This document shows positions 10,785 to 21,345 of a stretch of DNA of 64,000 nt, piece after piece. Origin of the DNA: Sclerotinia nivalis (taxonomy: Eukaryota > Ascomycota > Leotiomycetes > Helotiales > Sclerotiniaceae); the NCBI GenBank assembly GCA_029531795.1, contig JAPEIS010000010.1, positions 248,001-312,000 of the forward strand, read 5' to 3'. The notes below the pieces were generated by a model. That model was not told the DNA's origin and searched no databases. It saw only the letters and a list, made by a program, of their open reading frames with translations. The translations under genes and the position numbers were made by a program. The stretch's first letter is position 1. Every line of letters begins with the position of its first letter.

Positions 10785-12100
10785 ATGACTTCCGGTTCTA
10801 TATCCGCTAGTAATACGACTCCTACTTCTATCGAAGGAATTCGTACCGAAATCCAACGAATCTTCAACCAATAGTCTACTATTATACAACTCTTAATAGA
10901 ATTGGATGCTTCAGTAACACCAAACCTCGCTGTCAATCCTAACGAACAAACTGTTTATTTGAATCATATTTTCTTTATCATCGAAGATTACTTTATTATT
11001 TAAGCTACCCATATTGCCACTCAAACAAATAAGATCGAGGAATTCAAAACGGAAAACATCGAACTTCTTTACACTCTAACCGGCAAATAAACTCAACTGG
11101 ACACCAGTGATACTACTACTAACCAGAAACCGATCACTCCCCGCCAAACTTAGAAAGACCCACCTGTTTTTAAAAGCGAAAAATCTAATATTCTCGTTTG
11201 ACAAGAGGACTATCAATCCTGGAAATTGGGTTTGCAATTCTATTGGATAATCGATTCACAACTTTTTGCTTTCAAATAAAAGAAGATTAGCCATACTATT
11301 AATCTTCTCGATAATCAAGTACAACAAAAGTGTATTACAGATATCACCAGATTCGTTGACGATCCTACTTGCTTCGATTCTGCTGTTTTGTTTTTGGCCA
11401 AATTGAACAAATTATATATCTCTATAAATATCGAAAGAAAAGTCTCGCTTAAATTCGACAAACTTTTTATAGGTTTAAAGGAATCCTTTTCGATTTTTTT
11501 TTCTATATTGTCTCATCTTGCTAACTCTTACCACAAGTCTGATTGCAAGATTATTAACACGATGAAGCAAAAAATTACAGTCCCCTTTCGAACTTTGGTC
11601 ATTAATGACTCGAACCCCTACACAACCAACGATATTGATAATTAACAAAAGAAATTCTTTACTTAGAATCAAAATCTTCGTAACACTAAATATTATAACA
11701 AAAATTCTGGTAAAGCACCTATTGCTGACAATAACCCTATAGACCTCGATACAATAAAACAAAAAGGACAATAGAAAAAAGATCCGCAAAATAAAAAAAA
11801 GAAGTTTAATCCTACAGTTTCTTGCAATTGTTGTAATAGGATCGGTTATTTTCAAATTGATTATCATACTATTTATAATGTCAATAATAATCTTCTTCCT
11901 AACAAATAAACTCTTGTTAATATCTTTTCCAATTATAATACTGTTACCTCAACTAATCCGGCCCTTGATTAATACACTACTATTCCAGCTTTTCGAAGCG
12001 TTAATAGGTTTAATAATAATCGCAATGGATTTCGAAAAGAATATACTGGTAATTAGGTACAAAGCCAACAACACCTGAATCAGGCACAATAGCAAAGCTA
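10785..12100 (+). pseudogene. gag of element 2, broken
   Basis: The ATG at 10785 corresponds to that of element 1. The frame has many in-frame stops, most of which match Trp or Gln codons in the other copy, for example TAG for TGG at about 10873. The zinc-knuckle region near 11822 reads C-N-C-C-N-R-I-G-Y with the following His/Cys positions altered. It would encode the particle coat protein if intact. Confidence 0.75.
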
Positions 12101-12226
12101 TATCGAGCTAGAAGAGGTTGTCTCTATACTCAGTTCAATCAAGGAAAATCTCGAACAAAGAAAAGATTAATCTCTACGAAAAATCACTCATAGAGGAATA
12201 TTAAAAGCAAGAAAGTAAATCGAAGA

Positions 12227-12520
12227 ATGAATAAAGATAAGCTATTACAGCTCAACTCTATGAATAGCAAATCTTTATTCGTTAAAACCACTATATTCCC
12301 TGTATATGAAAATCCCTTTACTGTTATAAGTCTCATTGATAATAGATACTTTGAAGAAGCCTTTACTGATCGTTCTTTTACTTCCAAATACAATATTAAA
12401 ATACAACTTTTATCTCATTTTCGCAAACTTTGATTTACCAATAGAAAAATCGCTAACAGAATTATAAAATATTTTGTAATGGAAATTACTATAGAAGATT
12501 ATTATGAATATTAGTCCTTT
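12227..12520 (+). pseudogene. retroelement protease remnant of element 2
   Basis: The frame holds S-L-I-D-N-R-Y-F-E-E-A-F, the equivalent of the retropepsin L-I-D-S-G loop, with the Gly lost. The surrounding order (gag before, RT after) and the alignment with 9170-9430 support the call. The frame closes early at about 12433. Confidence 0.55.
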
Positions 12521-12607
12521 TACATCATCCAACTTTCATCAGAAACTCCGTTAATCTTTGGTTTACCATAATTACAATACTACAATCCTATTATCAATTG
12601 AACGGAG

Positions 12608-13640
12608 ATGAATTTAATATTCTCTTCAAACTACTACACTTCCAATTGCTTAACACATCATGATTCAGAGTCAGTTACTACACCAACAATCCCATCTTCA
12701 ATCAAAGAACAAAAGAATCTAGCAAAAGTTACTTCACAACAGATCATTGATACTATCAAACCTTTATATAAATTCCTTATCAATCCTAATATAAAAACTA
12801 AATACATAGTTTATAAATACCGCTCTTTATATATCGAGGATTGTCCAAAGGACAATATTGATTGTTCACCTATTCAAACATTTTCTACTTTTAAAAGAAC
12901 TTCTTATAAAAAACCTTCTATTAAAAAGATACCAAATGAAGATTACATATTACAATCTAACAATTCTTCTATTGATCTCGAATTTCAATAGGGTTTGATG
13001 CCTAGTATAAATCATTATCGAACAAAGCGCTACGGAGAACCAAATAATCAAGTACAGATGATTCCCAATTGTCCGCATCCAAAATCGATCTTAAAGATTG
13101 TAAATCGATATCGGCCTATTCATAATCCAAAAAACCGTTTGTCTCTACTTTCTGTTGAGGAACTCTTTATACCTATTTACAAAGATACAAATTCAAATAT
13201 AAATAATATTCGTTGATTGCAAACTTCTAACTTTATTTCGTTTTGTCAACAAAATAACATTCGGGCTATCCGATTGATATAAGATGAATTGAATGCTGCA
13301 TAGAAAACTATTAAACAAAATCATCTGCAATAAGCTACGTTGTCCTCGATATTCATAGAAAAGGATTTTCGATCGATTTTATAAAGGCAAAACAATATAA
13401 TAAAAATACTCTCTAGAACCCCATTACAACTTCATGATTTTATATACGATTGTTACAAGCCGCTTCATTTGCAAAAAGTCTCTGAAGCTGATGTCGATAA
13501 ATTTTTAACCAGCAAACCTCCCCTTAGTAACGATCAAATACAATAAAGGCTTCCTATATAGTTACAAAATAAACTTTTTACCTTCCTCCCACGTTATACA
13601 AATAAATTGTCGTTTCGTCGAATCTAAGATCACAAAATTG
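12608..13640 (+). pseudogene. pol linker of element 2 between protease and RT
   Basis: Open frames at 12608-12991 and 12995-13216 have no recognised domain and are interrupted by a stop between them. They align with 9530-10160 of element 1. A stretch at about 13640-13700 (E-L-P-Y-F-K-N-R) leads into the RT N-terminus. Likely the protease-RT connector of the polyprotein. Confidence 0.5.
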
Positions 13641-13649
13641 AGTTGATGC

Positions 13650-14330
13650 CCAGTAAAGAATTACCTTATTTCAAAAACCGTCTTTTATCACCAATAGAAT
13701 TGGTAATAATACACAAATAGCTTGATAATAATCTTTTCAAAGGGTTCATTCGGGAATCGAGATCACGGTGCGCCTCTCCTTTGCTATTGGCTGCCAAACC
13801 AGAAAGGGGGGTCCGCATTTATCAAGATTATCGAGGATTAAATAATGTTACTATAAAGAATCGTTATCCATTACTCATTGTTCGCGAAACGTTGGACACT
13901 CTTTGCAATGCAAAAATTTACACCAAACTTGATATCATTACAGTATTCAACAAATTACGAATTACCGAAAAAAATAAATGGAAAACTACATTCATTATTC
14001 GTTTTGATCTTTTTGAATCTCTGATTATACCTTTCGGTCTCTATAATACGCCTGTATCGTTCCAACATTATATCAATCATACACTTTTCGATGAGTTGGA
14101 CAAGTATTATACTGCATATCTCAATGATATTCTAATCTACTCCAATAATCCTATAAAGCATAAAGAACATATCCGCCAAGTAGTTCAAAAGTTAATAAAT
14201 GCTGGATTACAGATTAATATTAACAAATACGAGTTCGAAACCACAAAGACAAAGTATTTGAATCTTATCATTACAACCGAAGATATCGAAATGGATCAAG
14301 AAAAAGTCACGGCTATTACATCTTGAGAAT
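13650..14330 (+). pseudogene. reverse transcriptase of element 2
   Basis: The longest open part is 13781-14326 (181 residues). It contains the Ty3-type blocks: R-I-Y-Q-D-Y-R-G-L-N-N, K-N-R-Y-P-L, Y-T-K-L-D-I, F-G-L-Y-N-T-P-V-S-F-Q and the catalytic box Y-L-N-D-I-L-I-Y-S. The last reads N-D where the family has D-D, so catalysis is lost. The K-L-D first Asp is intact. A stop at 14324-14326 replaces a codon where related elements have Trp. This domain would copy element RNA into DNA in the particle. Confidence 0.9.
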
Positions 14331-14499
14331 TGCCTTTATATATAAAAGATTTACAACGATTTCTCGGTTTCGCCAATTTCTATCGACGTTTTATAAAAGA
14401 TTTTTCAAAGATTTGTTGCTCTTTCAACAATCTCTTGCAGAAGAATATTATATAGGATTGGATTGCAGATTATACAAAGGCTTTTGACACTTTAAAAAG

Positions 14500-14735
14500 A
14501 ACTTTCACAATGACGCCGGTTTTGATATACTTTGATTACAGGCGGAAAACTATTTTGGAAACCGATACTTCCGATTGGACTTTAGAAGGAATTCTCTCGT
14601 AATACGATGATAATAATGTTTTGCGTCCAATCGCTTACTTTTCATCTAAGTATACAGCAGCGAAATGCAATTATGAAATTTACAATAAAGAATTACTTAC
14701 TATTATCAAAGCAATGGAAGAATAATACTTAGAGC
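14500..14735 (+). pseudogene. RNase H of element 2
   Basis: After the RT thumb (14340-14480, [12 protein letters not shown]), the frame reads I-L-E-T-D-T-S-D-W-T-L-E-G-I-L-S and then P-I-A-Y-F-S-S-K and [10 protein letters not shown]. These are the signature strands of Ty3 RNase H, which removes the RNA strand after copying. Stops occur at about 14601 (a TAA at a Gln position) and 14725. Element 1 lacks this region because of its deletion. Confidence 0.8.
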
Positions 14736-14929
14736 TTTAAGGTTTATAAGAGGAATTCGAAATTCTTATTGATTACAAGAACCTCGAATATTTTATAACT
14801 ACAAAAGTTCTCAATCAACGACAAATGCGATAATTTGAATTTCTATCTCAATATAATTTCCGTATAATCTATCGATTAAAAAACAAAGCTATTCGACCAA
14901 ACATACTAAATAGAAAACACGAAGATCGA

Positions 14930-16243
14930 TTGTATCGCTCTGATTCAAACGATGAATGTCTAAAGAATCGAGAACACGTTATCCTCCCTCAAAATTGTTT
15001 TAACAACGACCTTTATAAAGATTTGATTGGATATATCAATTTGACACCAGTGAAGATAATAATACCACTCCACGATCAATCAATTGATACTTTAATCGAT
15101 ACAGTGTATACTAGATCCGATATCGTAGATCAACTTATCTCTGCTTTTAACGATCCATCGATAATTAAATGGCCAAAAGAGCATTGTAAAACCCTCCAGA
15201 TCGCTATACAAGATTGTTCGATCCAAAATAATAGAATTTACTACCAGAATAAGATTTGGGTTCCACCAAACGATAAGCTCAAACTCCAAATTATCTATCG
15301 AACTCATTCTTCTAATCCTGCTGGCCATCCTGGTCGAACTAAAACGATCGATCTTGTTTCTCGTACATACTGATGGCCTAATATACATTTGGAGATCGCG
15401 TTCTATATGAAAGCCTGCAAACTTTGTACTCATACCAAATCGTTCAAATCAGCATCTCCCGGATTTTTGAAACCGCTACCTGTCTCTTTTCGTGTATAAT
15501 CTGATATCTCAATCGATTATATTACACCGCTTCCGGATTATATTCATTATAATTCTACCTATAAACATATCTTAATGGTAATCTATAGATTAACCAAAAT
15601 AAGATATTTTATTGATACATACACGCTAACGATAAAAAAGCTAATCGATACTTTTATCAACTACATCTATACACTTCATAGACTTCCGGACAATATCATT
15701 TCCGATCGGGAAACACAATTCGTATCAGGATTCTAATCACAGCTTTCGAAGCGATTGAAAGTTACCTTAAAACATTCTTCAGCTTTTCATCCTCAAACAG
15801 ATAATCAGATTGAACATATTAACTCAATTCTGGAACAATATTTACAAGCTTTTATTAACTATTATCAAAACGATTGATTAGATTAACTACCCTTAACCGA
15901 ATTTATATCCAATAATTTGATTTCTGAAACAATTGGTTGTTCGCCTTTCTTCGCCAATTACAACTTTAATCTATATCTAAATATTAAATCTAATAAACCT
16001 TACCCACCGAATATAACTCTAATACAAAAACGGAAATTCTTTAAAAGTAATAAAACCACAGATCGTATAAAACATATCTTGAAACAACTTTGTACTTTTG
16101 TACAGCAAGCAATTGCTACTTATGAAGATTATACTAACCGCTACCACTCTGACTCACCTCGCTACACGGCTAACCAAAAAGTCTTTGTTAATACCAAGAA
16201 TATGAAGACTTCGCACAAAGCAAAAAAACTAAATAATAAATAG
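14930..16243 (+). pseudogene. integrase of element 2
   Basis: The zinc-binding part is visible at about 15300-15430: H-S-S-N-P-A-G-H-P-G-R-T-K-T, ending A-C-K-L-C. The catalytic core follows with S-I-D-Y-I-T-P-L-P, N-I-I-S-D-R-E-T-Q-F and the Glu helix H-S-S-A-F-H-P-Q-T-D-N-Q-I-E-H-I-N-S. The three acidic residues of the D,D(35)E core are thus present, but several stops interrupt the chain (15371, 15498, 15735, 15886 and others). A further open part, 15917-16243, covers the integrase C-terminal region. Role: insertion of the DNA copy into the host genome. Confidence 0.85.
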
Positions 16244-16439
16244 ATCGGCCTTTACAAGATTATCAAAGTTTATCCTCATATTTGTCTTATTCAATTACCT
16301 GAGAACATTAAAATCTTCCCTATTTTCCATCATTCTCTTTTACTTCCAGCTCATATTAATCCTCACTTCCCGGCTCAAACAACGATTAACGAATCAGAAT
16401 CCCTGACTATACGGAACAGAATTTTGAAGCGGGATAACG

Positions 16440-16640
16440 ATAAGGATGAGCCTGTTCAGAAATAGATATTTGAAAGAGTTCTAGATAATCATAATAAGAA
16501 TGGCCATCATTATTTAATCAAATGAAAATATTACACGCCAACTTGGCAACCAGCTAATGACTTAAAGAATAACGAGAAAGTTCTTATCGAATATCATCAC
16601 TTTCATCCAAAGAAACCAGAACCGTTAGTTTGGGTCCTAA
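16440..16640 (+). pseudogene. chromodomain at the pol C-terminus of element 2
   Basis: The frame reads I-F-E-R-V-L-D-N-H, then H-Y-L-I-K followed by a stop at the Trp position, then Y-Y-T-P-T-W-Q-P-A-N-D-L. This is the pattern of a chromodomain: the E-x-I-L-D strand, Y-L-V-K-W, and T-W-E-P-x-x-N-L. Chromodomains at this position define chromoviruses and direct insertion toward methylated histone H3. The stop falls exactly at the aromatic-cage tryptophan position. Confidence 0.75.
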
Positions 16641-16910
16641 AGTACCCCGACACTACTATATTGCAACCGGAACTACAGAATTTGCAATCGGAGTTACACA
16701 GTGTAATTGCTACACCTACTCTACAAAAATCCATTCACACCAAGATTGTTCGTTTCGTTTAAAGATATATTACATATTATAACAATAAGAGATATAACAT
16801 CATTAAAGAATATCACATGTTTTTTTTGTTTAGGGAACTAATTGAGGAAAGAGATCTGTATTTTTTTCTTTATTTTTTAATGCCCATTTAGGGTCAAATG
16901 GGTTTCTTGA

Positions 16911-16921
16911 GAAGGGGGTAC
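16911..16921 (+). other. polypurine tract of element 2
   Basis: GAAGGGGG directly before the 3' LTR, the expected primer site for plus-strand DNA synthesis. The counterpart in element 1 is GGAAGGGG at 19402-19409. Confidence 0.65.
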
Positions 16922-17084
16922 TGTTACAGGTTCATCTTCTTTCACCTGCACGTAATCATATGTGCCTTAGGCACACATGCATACACTCACTTCTATATAG
17001 TCAGGTCACCTCCTTGACCTTCTTCTCCTCCTCGTAGTACAACAATAGATCAAACCTACACATACCTTTTCCCTTACCGTGATA
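16922..17084 (+). repeat. LTR 3 (3' LTR of element 2)
   Basis: 163 bp. About five differences from LTR 2, all C-to-T or G-to-A on this strand, clustered in the first 50 bases. Confidence 0.93.
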
Positions 17085-17089
17085 TCTAT

Positions 17090-17870
17090 TGCAACTTTAT
17101 GATTTTATATACGATTATTACAAGCCGCTTCATTTGCGAAAGGTCTTTGAGGCTGATATCGATAAATTTTTAATTGGCAAATCTCCTTTTAGTGATGATC
17201 AAATATGATAAAGGCTTTCTATATAGTTACAAGACAAACTTTCTGCCTTCCTTTTACGTTATACAGATAAGTTGCCGCTTTGTCGAATCTGGGATTACAA
17301 AATTGAATTGATACCCAGTAAAAAGTTATTTTATTTCAAAAACCGCTCTTTATCGTTAATAGAGTTAATAGTGGTGTATAAATAGTTTAATAATAATCTT
17401 TCCAAAAAATTCATTCGGGAATCGAGATTACGATGCGCCTTTCCTTTGTTATTGGCTGCCAAACCAGAAAAGGGGATCCATATTTGTCAAAATTATCAAG
17501 AACTAAATAATGTTACTATAAAAAATCGTTATCCATTACCCATCGTTTATGAAACATTGAATGCTTTTTACAATACAAAAATTTATACCAAGCTTGATAT
17601 CATTGCAACGTTCAACAAATTGCGAATCGCCGAAGGGGATGAATGGAAAATTGCATTCATTACTCGTTTTGGTCTTTTTGAATCTCTGGTTATGCCTTTT
17701 GATCTCTACAATATATCTGCATCGTTTCAATATTATATTAATCATACATTTTTCGACGAATTGAACAAATATTACACTGTATATCTCGATAACATTCTAA
17801 TCTACTCCGATAATTCTGTAAAGCATAAAAAGCATATCTATCAAATAATTCAAAAGTTAATGGATGCTGG
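17090..17870 (+). pseudogene. reverse transcriptase of element 1 (right part)
   Basis: This continues element 1 after the nested copy. The open frame from 17446 contains H-I-C-Q-N-Y-Q-E-L-N-N, K-N-R-Y-P-L-P-I, Y-T-K-L-D-I and the catalytic box Y-L-D-N-I-L-I-Y-S. The second catalytic Asp has become Asn, while in element 2 it is the first. The frame runs into the solo LTR at 17871, just after the position equal to 14205 of element 2. Confidence 0.88.
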
Positions 17871-18033
17871 TGTTACGGGTTCATCTCCCTTCACCTGCAC
17901 GTGATCATGTGTGCCTTAGGCACACATGCATACACTCACTTCTATATAGTCAGGTCACCTCCTTGACCTTCTTCTCCTCCTCGTAGTACAACAATAGATT
18001 AAACCTACACATACCTTTTCCCTCACCGTGATA
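17871..18033 (+). repeat. LTR 4, solo LTR at a deletion junction
   Basis: 163 bp, nearly identical to LTR 2. The left flank matches element 2 up to 14205 (..GATGCTGG) and the right flank resumes at 15549 (ATAATTCT), so about 1343 bp of element 1 are missing. The flanking bases do not form a duplication. Recombination between LTRs of two different insertions would explain both facts. Confidence 0.9.
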
Positions 18034-18740
18034 ATAATTCTATCTATAAATATATCTTAATGATAATCTGCAAGTTAATCAAAATGAGATATTTCATCAA
18101 TACATGTATACTAACAATAGAGGAATTAATCGATGTTTTTATCAACTGTATCTATACGCTTTATAGACTTCCGAATAATATCATTTCCGATTGGGGAACG
18201 CAATTCGTATCAGGTTTCTGGTTACAATTCTCGGAGCGGTTGGGAGTTACCTTAAAACATTCTTCAGCTTTTCATTTTCAAACAGATAATCAGATTGAGT
18301 GTATTAATTCGGTTCTGGAATAGTATTTACAAGCTTTTGTTAACTATCATCAAAATGATTGGTTGGATTAGTTATCCTTAGTCGAATTTGCATCTAATAA
18401 TTTGGTCTCTGAAACAACTGATTGTTCGCCTTTCTTCGCCAATTACAGCTTTAATCTATATTTAGATATTGAGTTTAGTAAACCTTGCCTACCGGATATA
18501 ATTCTAATATAAAAACGGGAATTCTTTAAAGGTAATAGGACCGCAGATTGTATAGAATATATCTTGAAACAATTTCGTGCTTTTACATAGCAAGCAATTG
18601 CTATTTATGAGGACTATATTAATCACCATCACTCTGACTCACTTTGCTACACAACTAACCAGAAAGTCTTTGTCAATACCAAGAATATAAAGACTTTGTA
18701 CAAAACAAAAAAGTTGAATAATAAATGAATCAACCTTTAC
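18034..18740 (+). pseudogene. integrase C-terminal half of element 1
   Basis: Open from 18060, it shows N-I-I-S-D-W-G-T-Q-F-V-S-G-F-W and H-S-S-A-F-H-F-Q-T-D-N-Q-I-E-C-I-N-S, the second Asp and the Glu of the catalytic core. The zinc-binding part and first Asp are missing because of the deletion. Trp codons that are stops in element 2 are intact here, while Pro and His codons are altered, so the two copies decayed in different directions. Confidence 0.82.
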
Positions 18741-18929
18741 AAGATTATCAAAGTTTATCCTCATACTTGTCTTATTCAATTACCTAAGAACATTAAAATC
18801 TTCCCTGTTTTCTATCATTCTCTTTTACTTCCAATTCATACTAATTCTTACTTTTCAGTTCAAATAACGATTAACGAATCAGAATCCCTAACTATACAGA
18901 ATAGAATTTTGGAACAGAACAACAATAAG

Positions 18930-19125
18930 GATAAACCTATTCAGAAATGGATATTTGAAAGAATTCTAGATAATTACAATAAGGATAGCTATCATTATTT
19001 AATCAAATAGAGACACTACACACCAATTTGGCAACCAGCTAATAACTTAAAGAATAACGAAAAGGTTCTTATCGAATATCATCGCCTTCATCCAGAGAAA
19101 CCAGAACCGTCAGTTTGGGTCCTAA
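18930..19125 (+). pseudogene. chromodomain remnant of element 1
   Basis: Reads K-W-I-F-E-R-I-L-D-N-Y, then Y-H-Y-L-I-K followed by a stop, then H-Y-T-P-I-W-Q-P-A-N-N-L. The pattern and position are the same as in element 2, and the stop is again at the Trp of Y-L-V-K-W. Confidence 0.7.
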
Positions 19126-19412
19126 AGCACCCCGACGCTACTATATAGCAACCAGAACCATAGAATTTGCAATCGAAGTCATACAGCACGATTGCTACAC
19201 CCACTCTACAAAGATCCACTCGTATCAAGATTGTTCGTTTCGCTTAAAGGTATATTATATATTATAACAATAAGAGATATAACATTATTAGAGGATATCA
19301 CATATTTTTGTTCAGGGATTTAATTGAGAAAAGAGATCTGTATTTTTTCTTTATTTTTCTTTATTTTTTAATATCTATTTGGGATCAAATGGGTTTTTTG
19401 AGGAAGGGGTAT

Positions 19413-19575
19413 TGTTACAAGTTCATCTCTCTTCACCTGCATATGATCATGTGTACCTTAGATACACATACATACACTCACTTCTATATAATCAGATCAC
19501 CTCCTTGACCTTCTTCTCCTCCTCGTAGTACAACAATAGATCAAACCTACACATATCTTTTCCCTCACCGTGATA
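19413..19575 (+). repeat. LTR 5 (3' LTR of element 1)
   Basis: 163 bp and the most altered of the five, with many transitions (for example CGTGATCATG has become TATGATCATG). The 37-base core around the self-primer is nevertheless identical to the other LTRs. Followed by the duplication TATAC (19576-19580). Confidence 0.9.
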
Positions 19576-19580
19576 TATAC

Positions 19581-20091
19581 AAAATATATGATTTTTCTAT
19601 AAGATATATTAACTTGATCGTTGTTTGTTTTGTTTTGTTCTGTTTTGTTTATTTTTGTATATTTTTATTTATCTTTAATTTAGAATTTGAATTTAATTGA
19701 GATATTTTACGGGGTTATCTTATAGTGAAGTGCAGGTGAGGAGAGTGTAACACAATTGTCGTAAAGAGCTGAGAAATCAAGATTCAATTATCCTTAGAAT
19801 CTATAATTAGAGAGCGAAAGGTCGATAACCCCGAAGGAATTATATATACTAGTTACAGACACATGATCGATCTCGAGCGCTAGTCGCTCGGGGGCCGATC
19901 GGGGTGATCGGGGTGATCGGCTTACCTAATCCTTCGAACCGTGACAGAGAGGGGAGGAAAGGAAGGGGAAGAGGAGGGGATGGGGGTTAATGGGTTGTTT
20001 TGTATTTATGTGTGTATTGTATAAGTATGGGTATAAGAGAGCATGAGGGAGTACAATTGATATGTATATAATTGATACAATATCCCATCCC
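19581..20091. other. gene-free AT-rich stretch after the transposon nest
   Basis: No coding region seen. It contains a TTTTG-type pentamer run (19620-19650) and a short GATCGGGGT repeat at 19894-19920. Confidence 0.55.
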
Positions 20092-20571
20092 ATCCCATCC
20101 TTCTCTCCTCCTTCTCTCCTCCTTCTCTCCTCCTTCTCTCCTCCTTCTCTCCTCCTTCTCTCCTCCTTCTCTCCTCCTTCTCTCCTCCTTCTCTCCTCCT
20201 TCTCTCCTCCTTCTCTCCTCCTTCTCTCCTCCTTCTCTCCTCCTTCTCTCCTCCTTCTCTCCTCCTTCTCTCCTCCTTCTCTCCTCCTTCTTTCCTTTTT
20301 CTTTCCTTTTTCTCTTCTCCTTTTTTTCCTTTCTTTTCTTTTCTTTTCTTTTCTTTTCTTTCTTCTTTTCTCTTCTCTTCTCCTTTTCTCCTTTTCTCTT
20401 CTTCTTCTCTTCTTCTCTTCTCCTTTTCTTCTCTTCTCCTTTTCTTTTCTTTTTCTCTTCTCCTCTTCTTCTCTTCTCCTCTTCTCCTCTTCTCTTCTTT
20501 TCCTCTTTTCCTCTTCTTCTCTTCTCCTTTTCTCCTCTTCTCCTCTTCTCCTCTTCTCCTCAAACCTCCTC
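20092..20571. repeat. pyrimidine tract with an 11-bp minisatellite
   Basis: Exactly 17 head-to-tail copies of TTCTCTCCTCC occupy 20101-20287. A further 280 bases of imperfect CT-only sequence follow. The whole tract is almost purely pyrimidine on the plus strand. Long open frames occur here on both strands (Leu/Ser/Pro on plus, Lys/Arg/Glu on minus), but they are a product of the composition and are not called as genes. Confidence 0.9.
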
Positions 20572-21345
20572 AAACCTCTTCAAACCTCCTCCCATTTCCT
20601 CCCCCTTAAAAATATCAATCAAATAAATAAACCCACTCACTCTATCAATAATTTATACCCCAAATACAATAATACATCATGATTCAAGAGGGGGTCATCC
20701 GTTAAAAGAAAAAGGAAAAGGAAATAAGAAGTTAGAAATACACCAATAACTCAAATTACAACAATTCATCCATTCATTCATCCATTCACCAGAATATATA
20801 TAATAAACAGCGTGTAATAAATAATATAAATTGGTATTATCATTCATCAATACTAACTAGCTAGGTAATTCTAAGTAATTTTTAAGACGACATACAAACA
20901 ATTAACTCTTAGAGTCATAATCATAACCATAACCATGACCATAACTCATTAATTCCTTCTTTTCGTCTTTCTTCCCCTATTTTTTCGCTTTTTTCGCGCT
21001 GGCTGTAAGCTTAGCCAAGCCAAGCCAAGCCAAGCCAAGCCAAGCCAAGCCAAGCCAAAGTAAAAAGTGAAAAGTAAATGAAGTACTGTGTAAAAACAAG
21101 CAAGTGAACAAGCAAGCAAGCAATCGGTATCTGAGGAAAGCAAAAACTTGCAGAAGGGAAGATAGGGGATAAACGGATTAACAACAGCAGACAAGACAAG
21201 ACAAGCCTCCATGGAACTTCTTACTTCCTCATTACCTCACCTCAATCTGCCCCCACCTCAATCACTTTCCAATCTCCTCTCTCCCCTCATTCATTTTACA
21301 TCATCCTCTTCCCTTTTCCGGCACCACTCCGAAAACACCCCTCGA
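20572..21345. other. gene-free stretch with a CCAAG repeat
   Basis: No gene seen. Eight perfect CCAAG units lie at 21015-21054, in what is probably the 3' flank of the aquaporin gene. Short CATTCATTCATC and CAAGA runs lie nearby. Confidence 0.6.

Larger units (their letters stand above)
10341..17084 (+). mobile_element. Ty3/gypsy chromovirus, element 2 (full-length nested copy)
   Basis: This 6744-bp element has 163-bp LTRs at both ends (10341-10503 and 16922-17084). It is inserted into element 1 and flanked by CCTAT (10336-10340) and TCTAT (17085-17089), a 5-bp duplication with one C/T difference. Order: LTR, leader, gag, protease, RT, RNase H, integrase, chromodomain, polypurine tract, LTR. 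That order defines a chromovirus-type Ty3/gypsy element. Hand comparison of its two LTRs shows about 5 differences, all C-to-T or G-to-A, so it is younger than element 1. Stops are spread through gag and pol; it is not autonomous. Confidence 0.92.
7259..19575 (+). mobile_element. Ty3/gypsy chromovirus, element 1 (older, interrupted copy)
   Basis: The element runs from the LTR at 7259-7421 to the LTR at 19413-19575 and is flanked by the 5-bp duplication TATAC. Its body continues across two interruptions: the whole of element 2 (10341-17084) and a solo LTR (17871-18033). Order of remains: leader, gag with a zinc knuckle, protease, linker, then (after element 2) RT, a deletion, integrase C-terminal half and chromodomain. 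Removing element 2, its duplicated 5 bp and the solo LTR leaves about 5.4 kb. That is about 1.34 kb shorter than element 2 and equals the missing RT-integrase segment. A hand comparison of its two LTRs gives about 23 transitions in 163 bp and no indels. Confidence 0.9.

Noticed and set aside
19926..20682. Long overlapping open frames on both strands (about 185-215 residues) in the pyrimidine tract
   Set aside because: They are a result of the 11-bp CT repeat, which has no stops in any frame. The products are pure Lys/Arg/Glu or Leu/Ser/Pro strings.
21015..21054. CCAAG repeat considered as a CRISPR-like or telomeric array
   Set aside because: A plain pentamer microsatellite without spacers; the unit does not match the TTAGGG telomere repeat.
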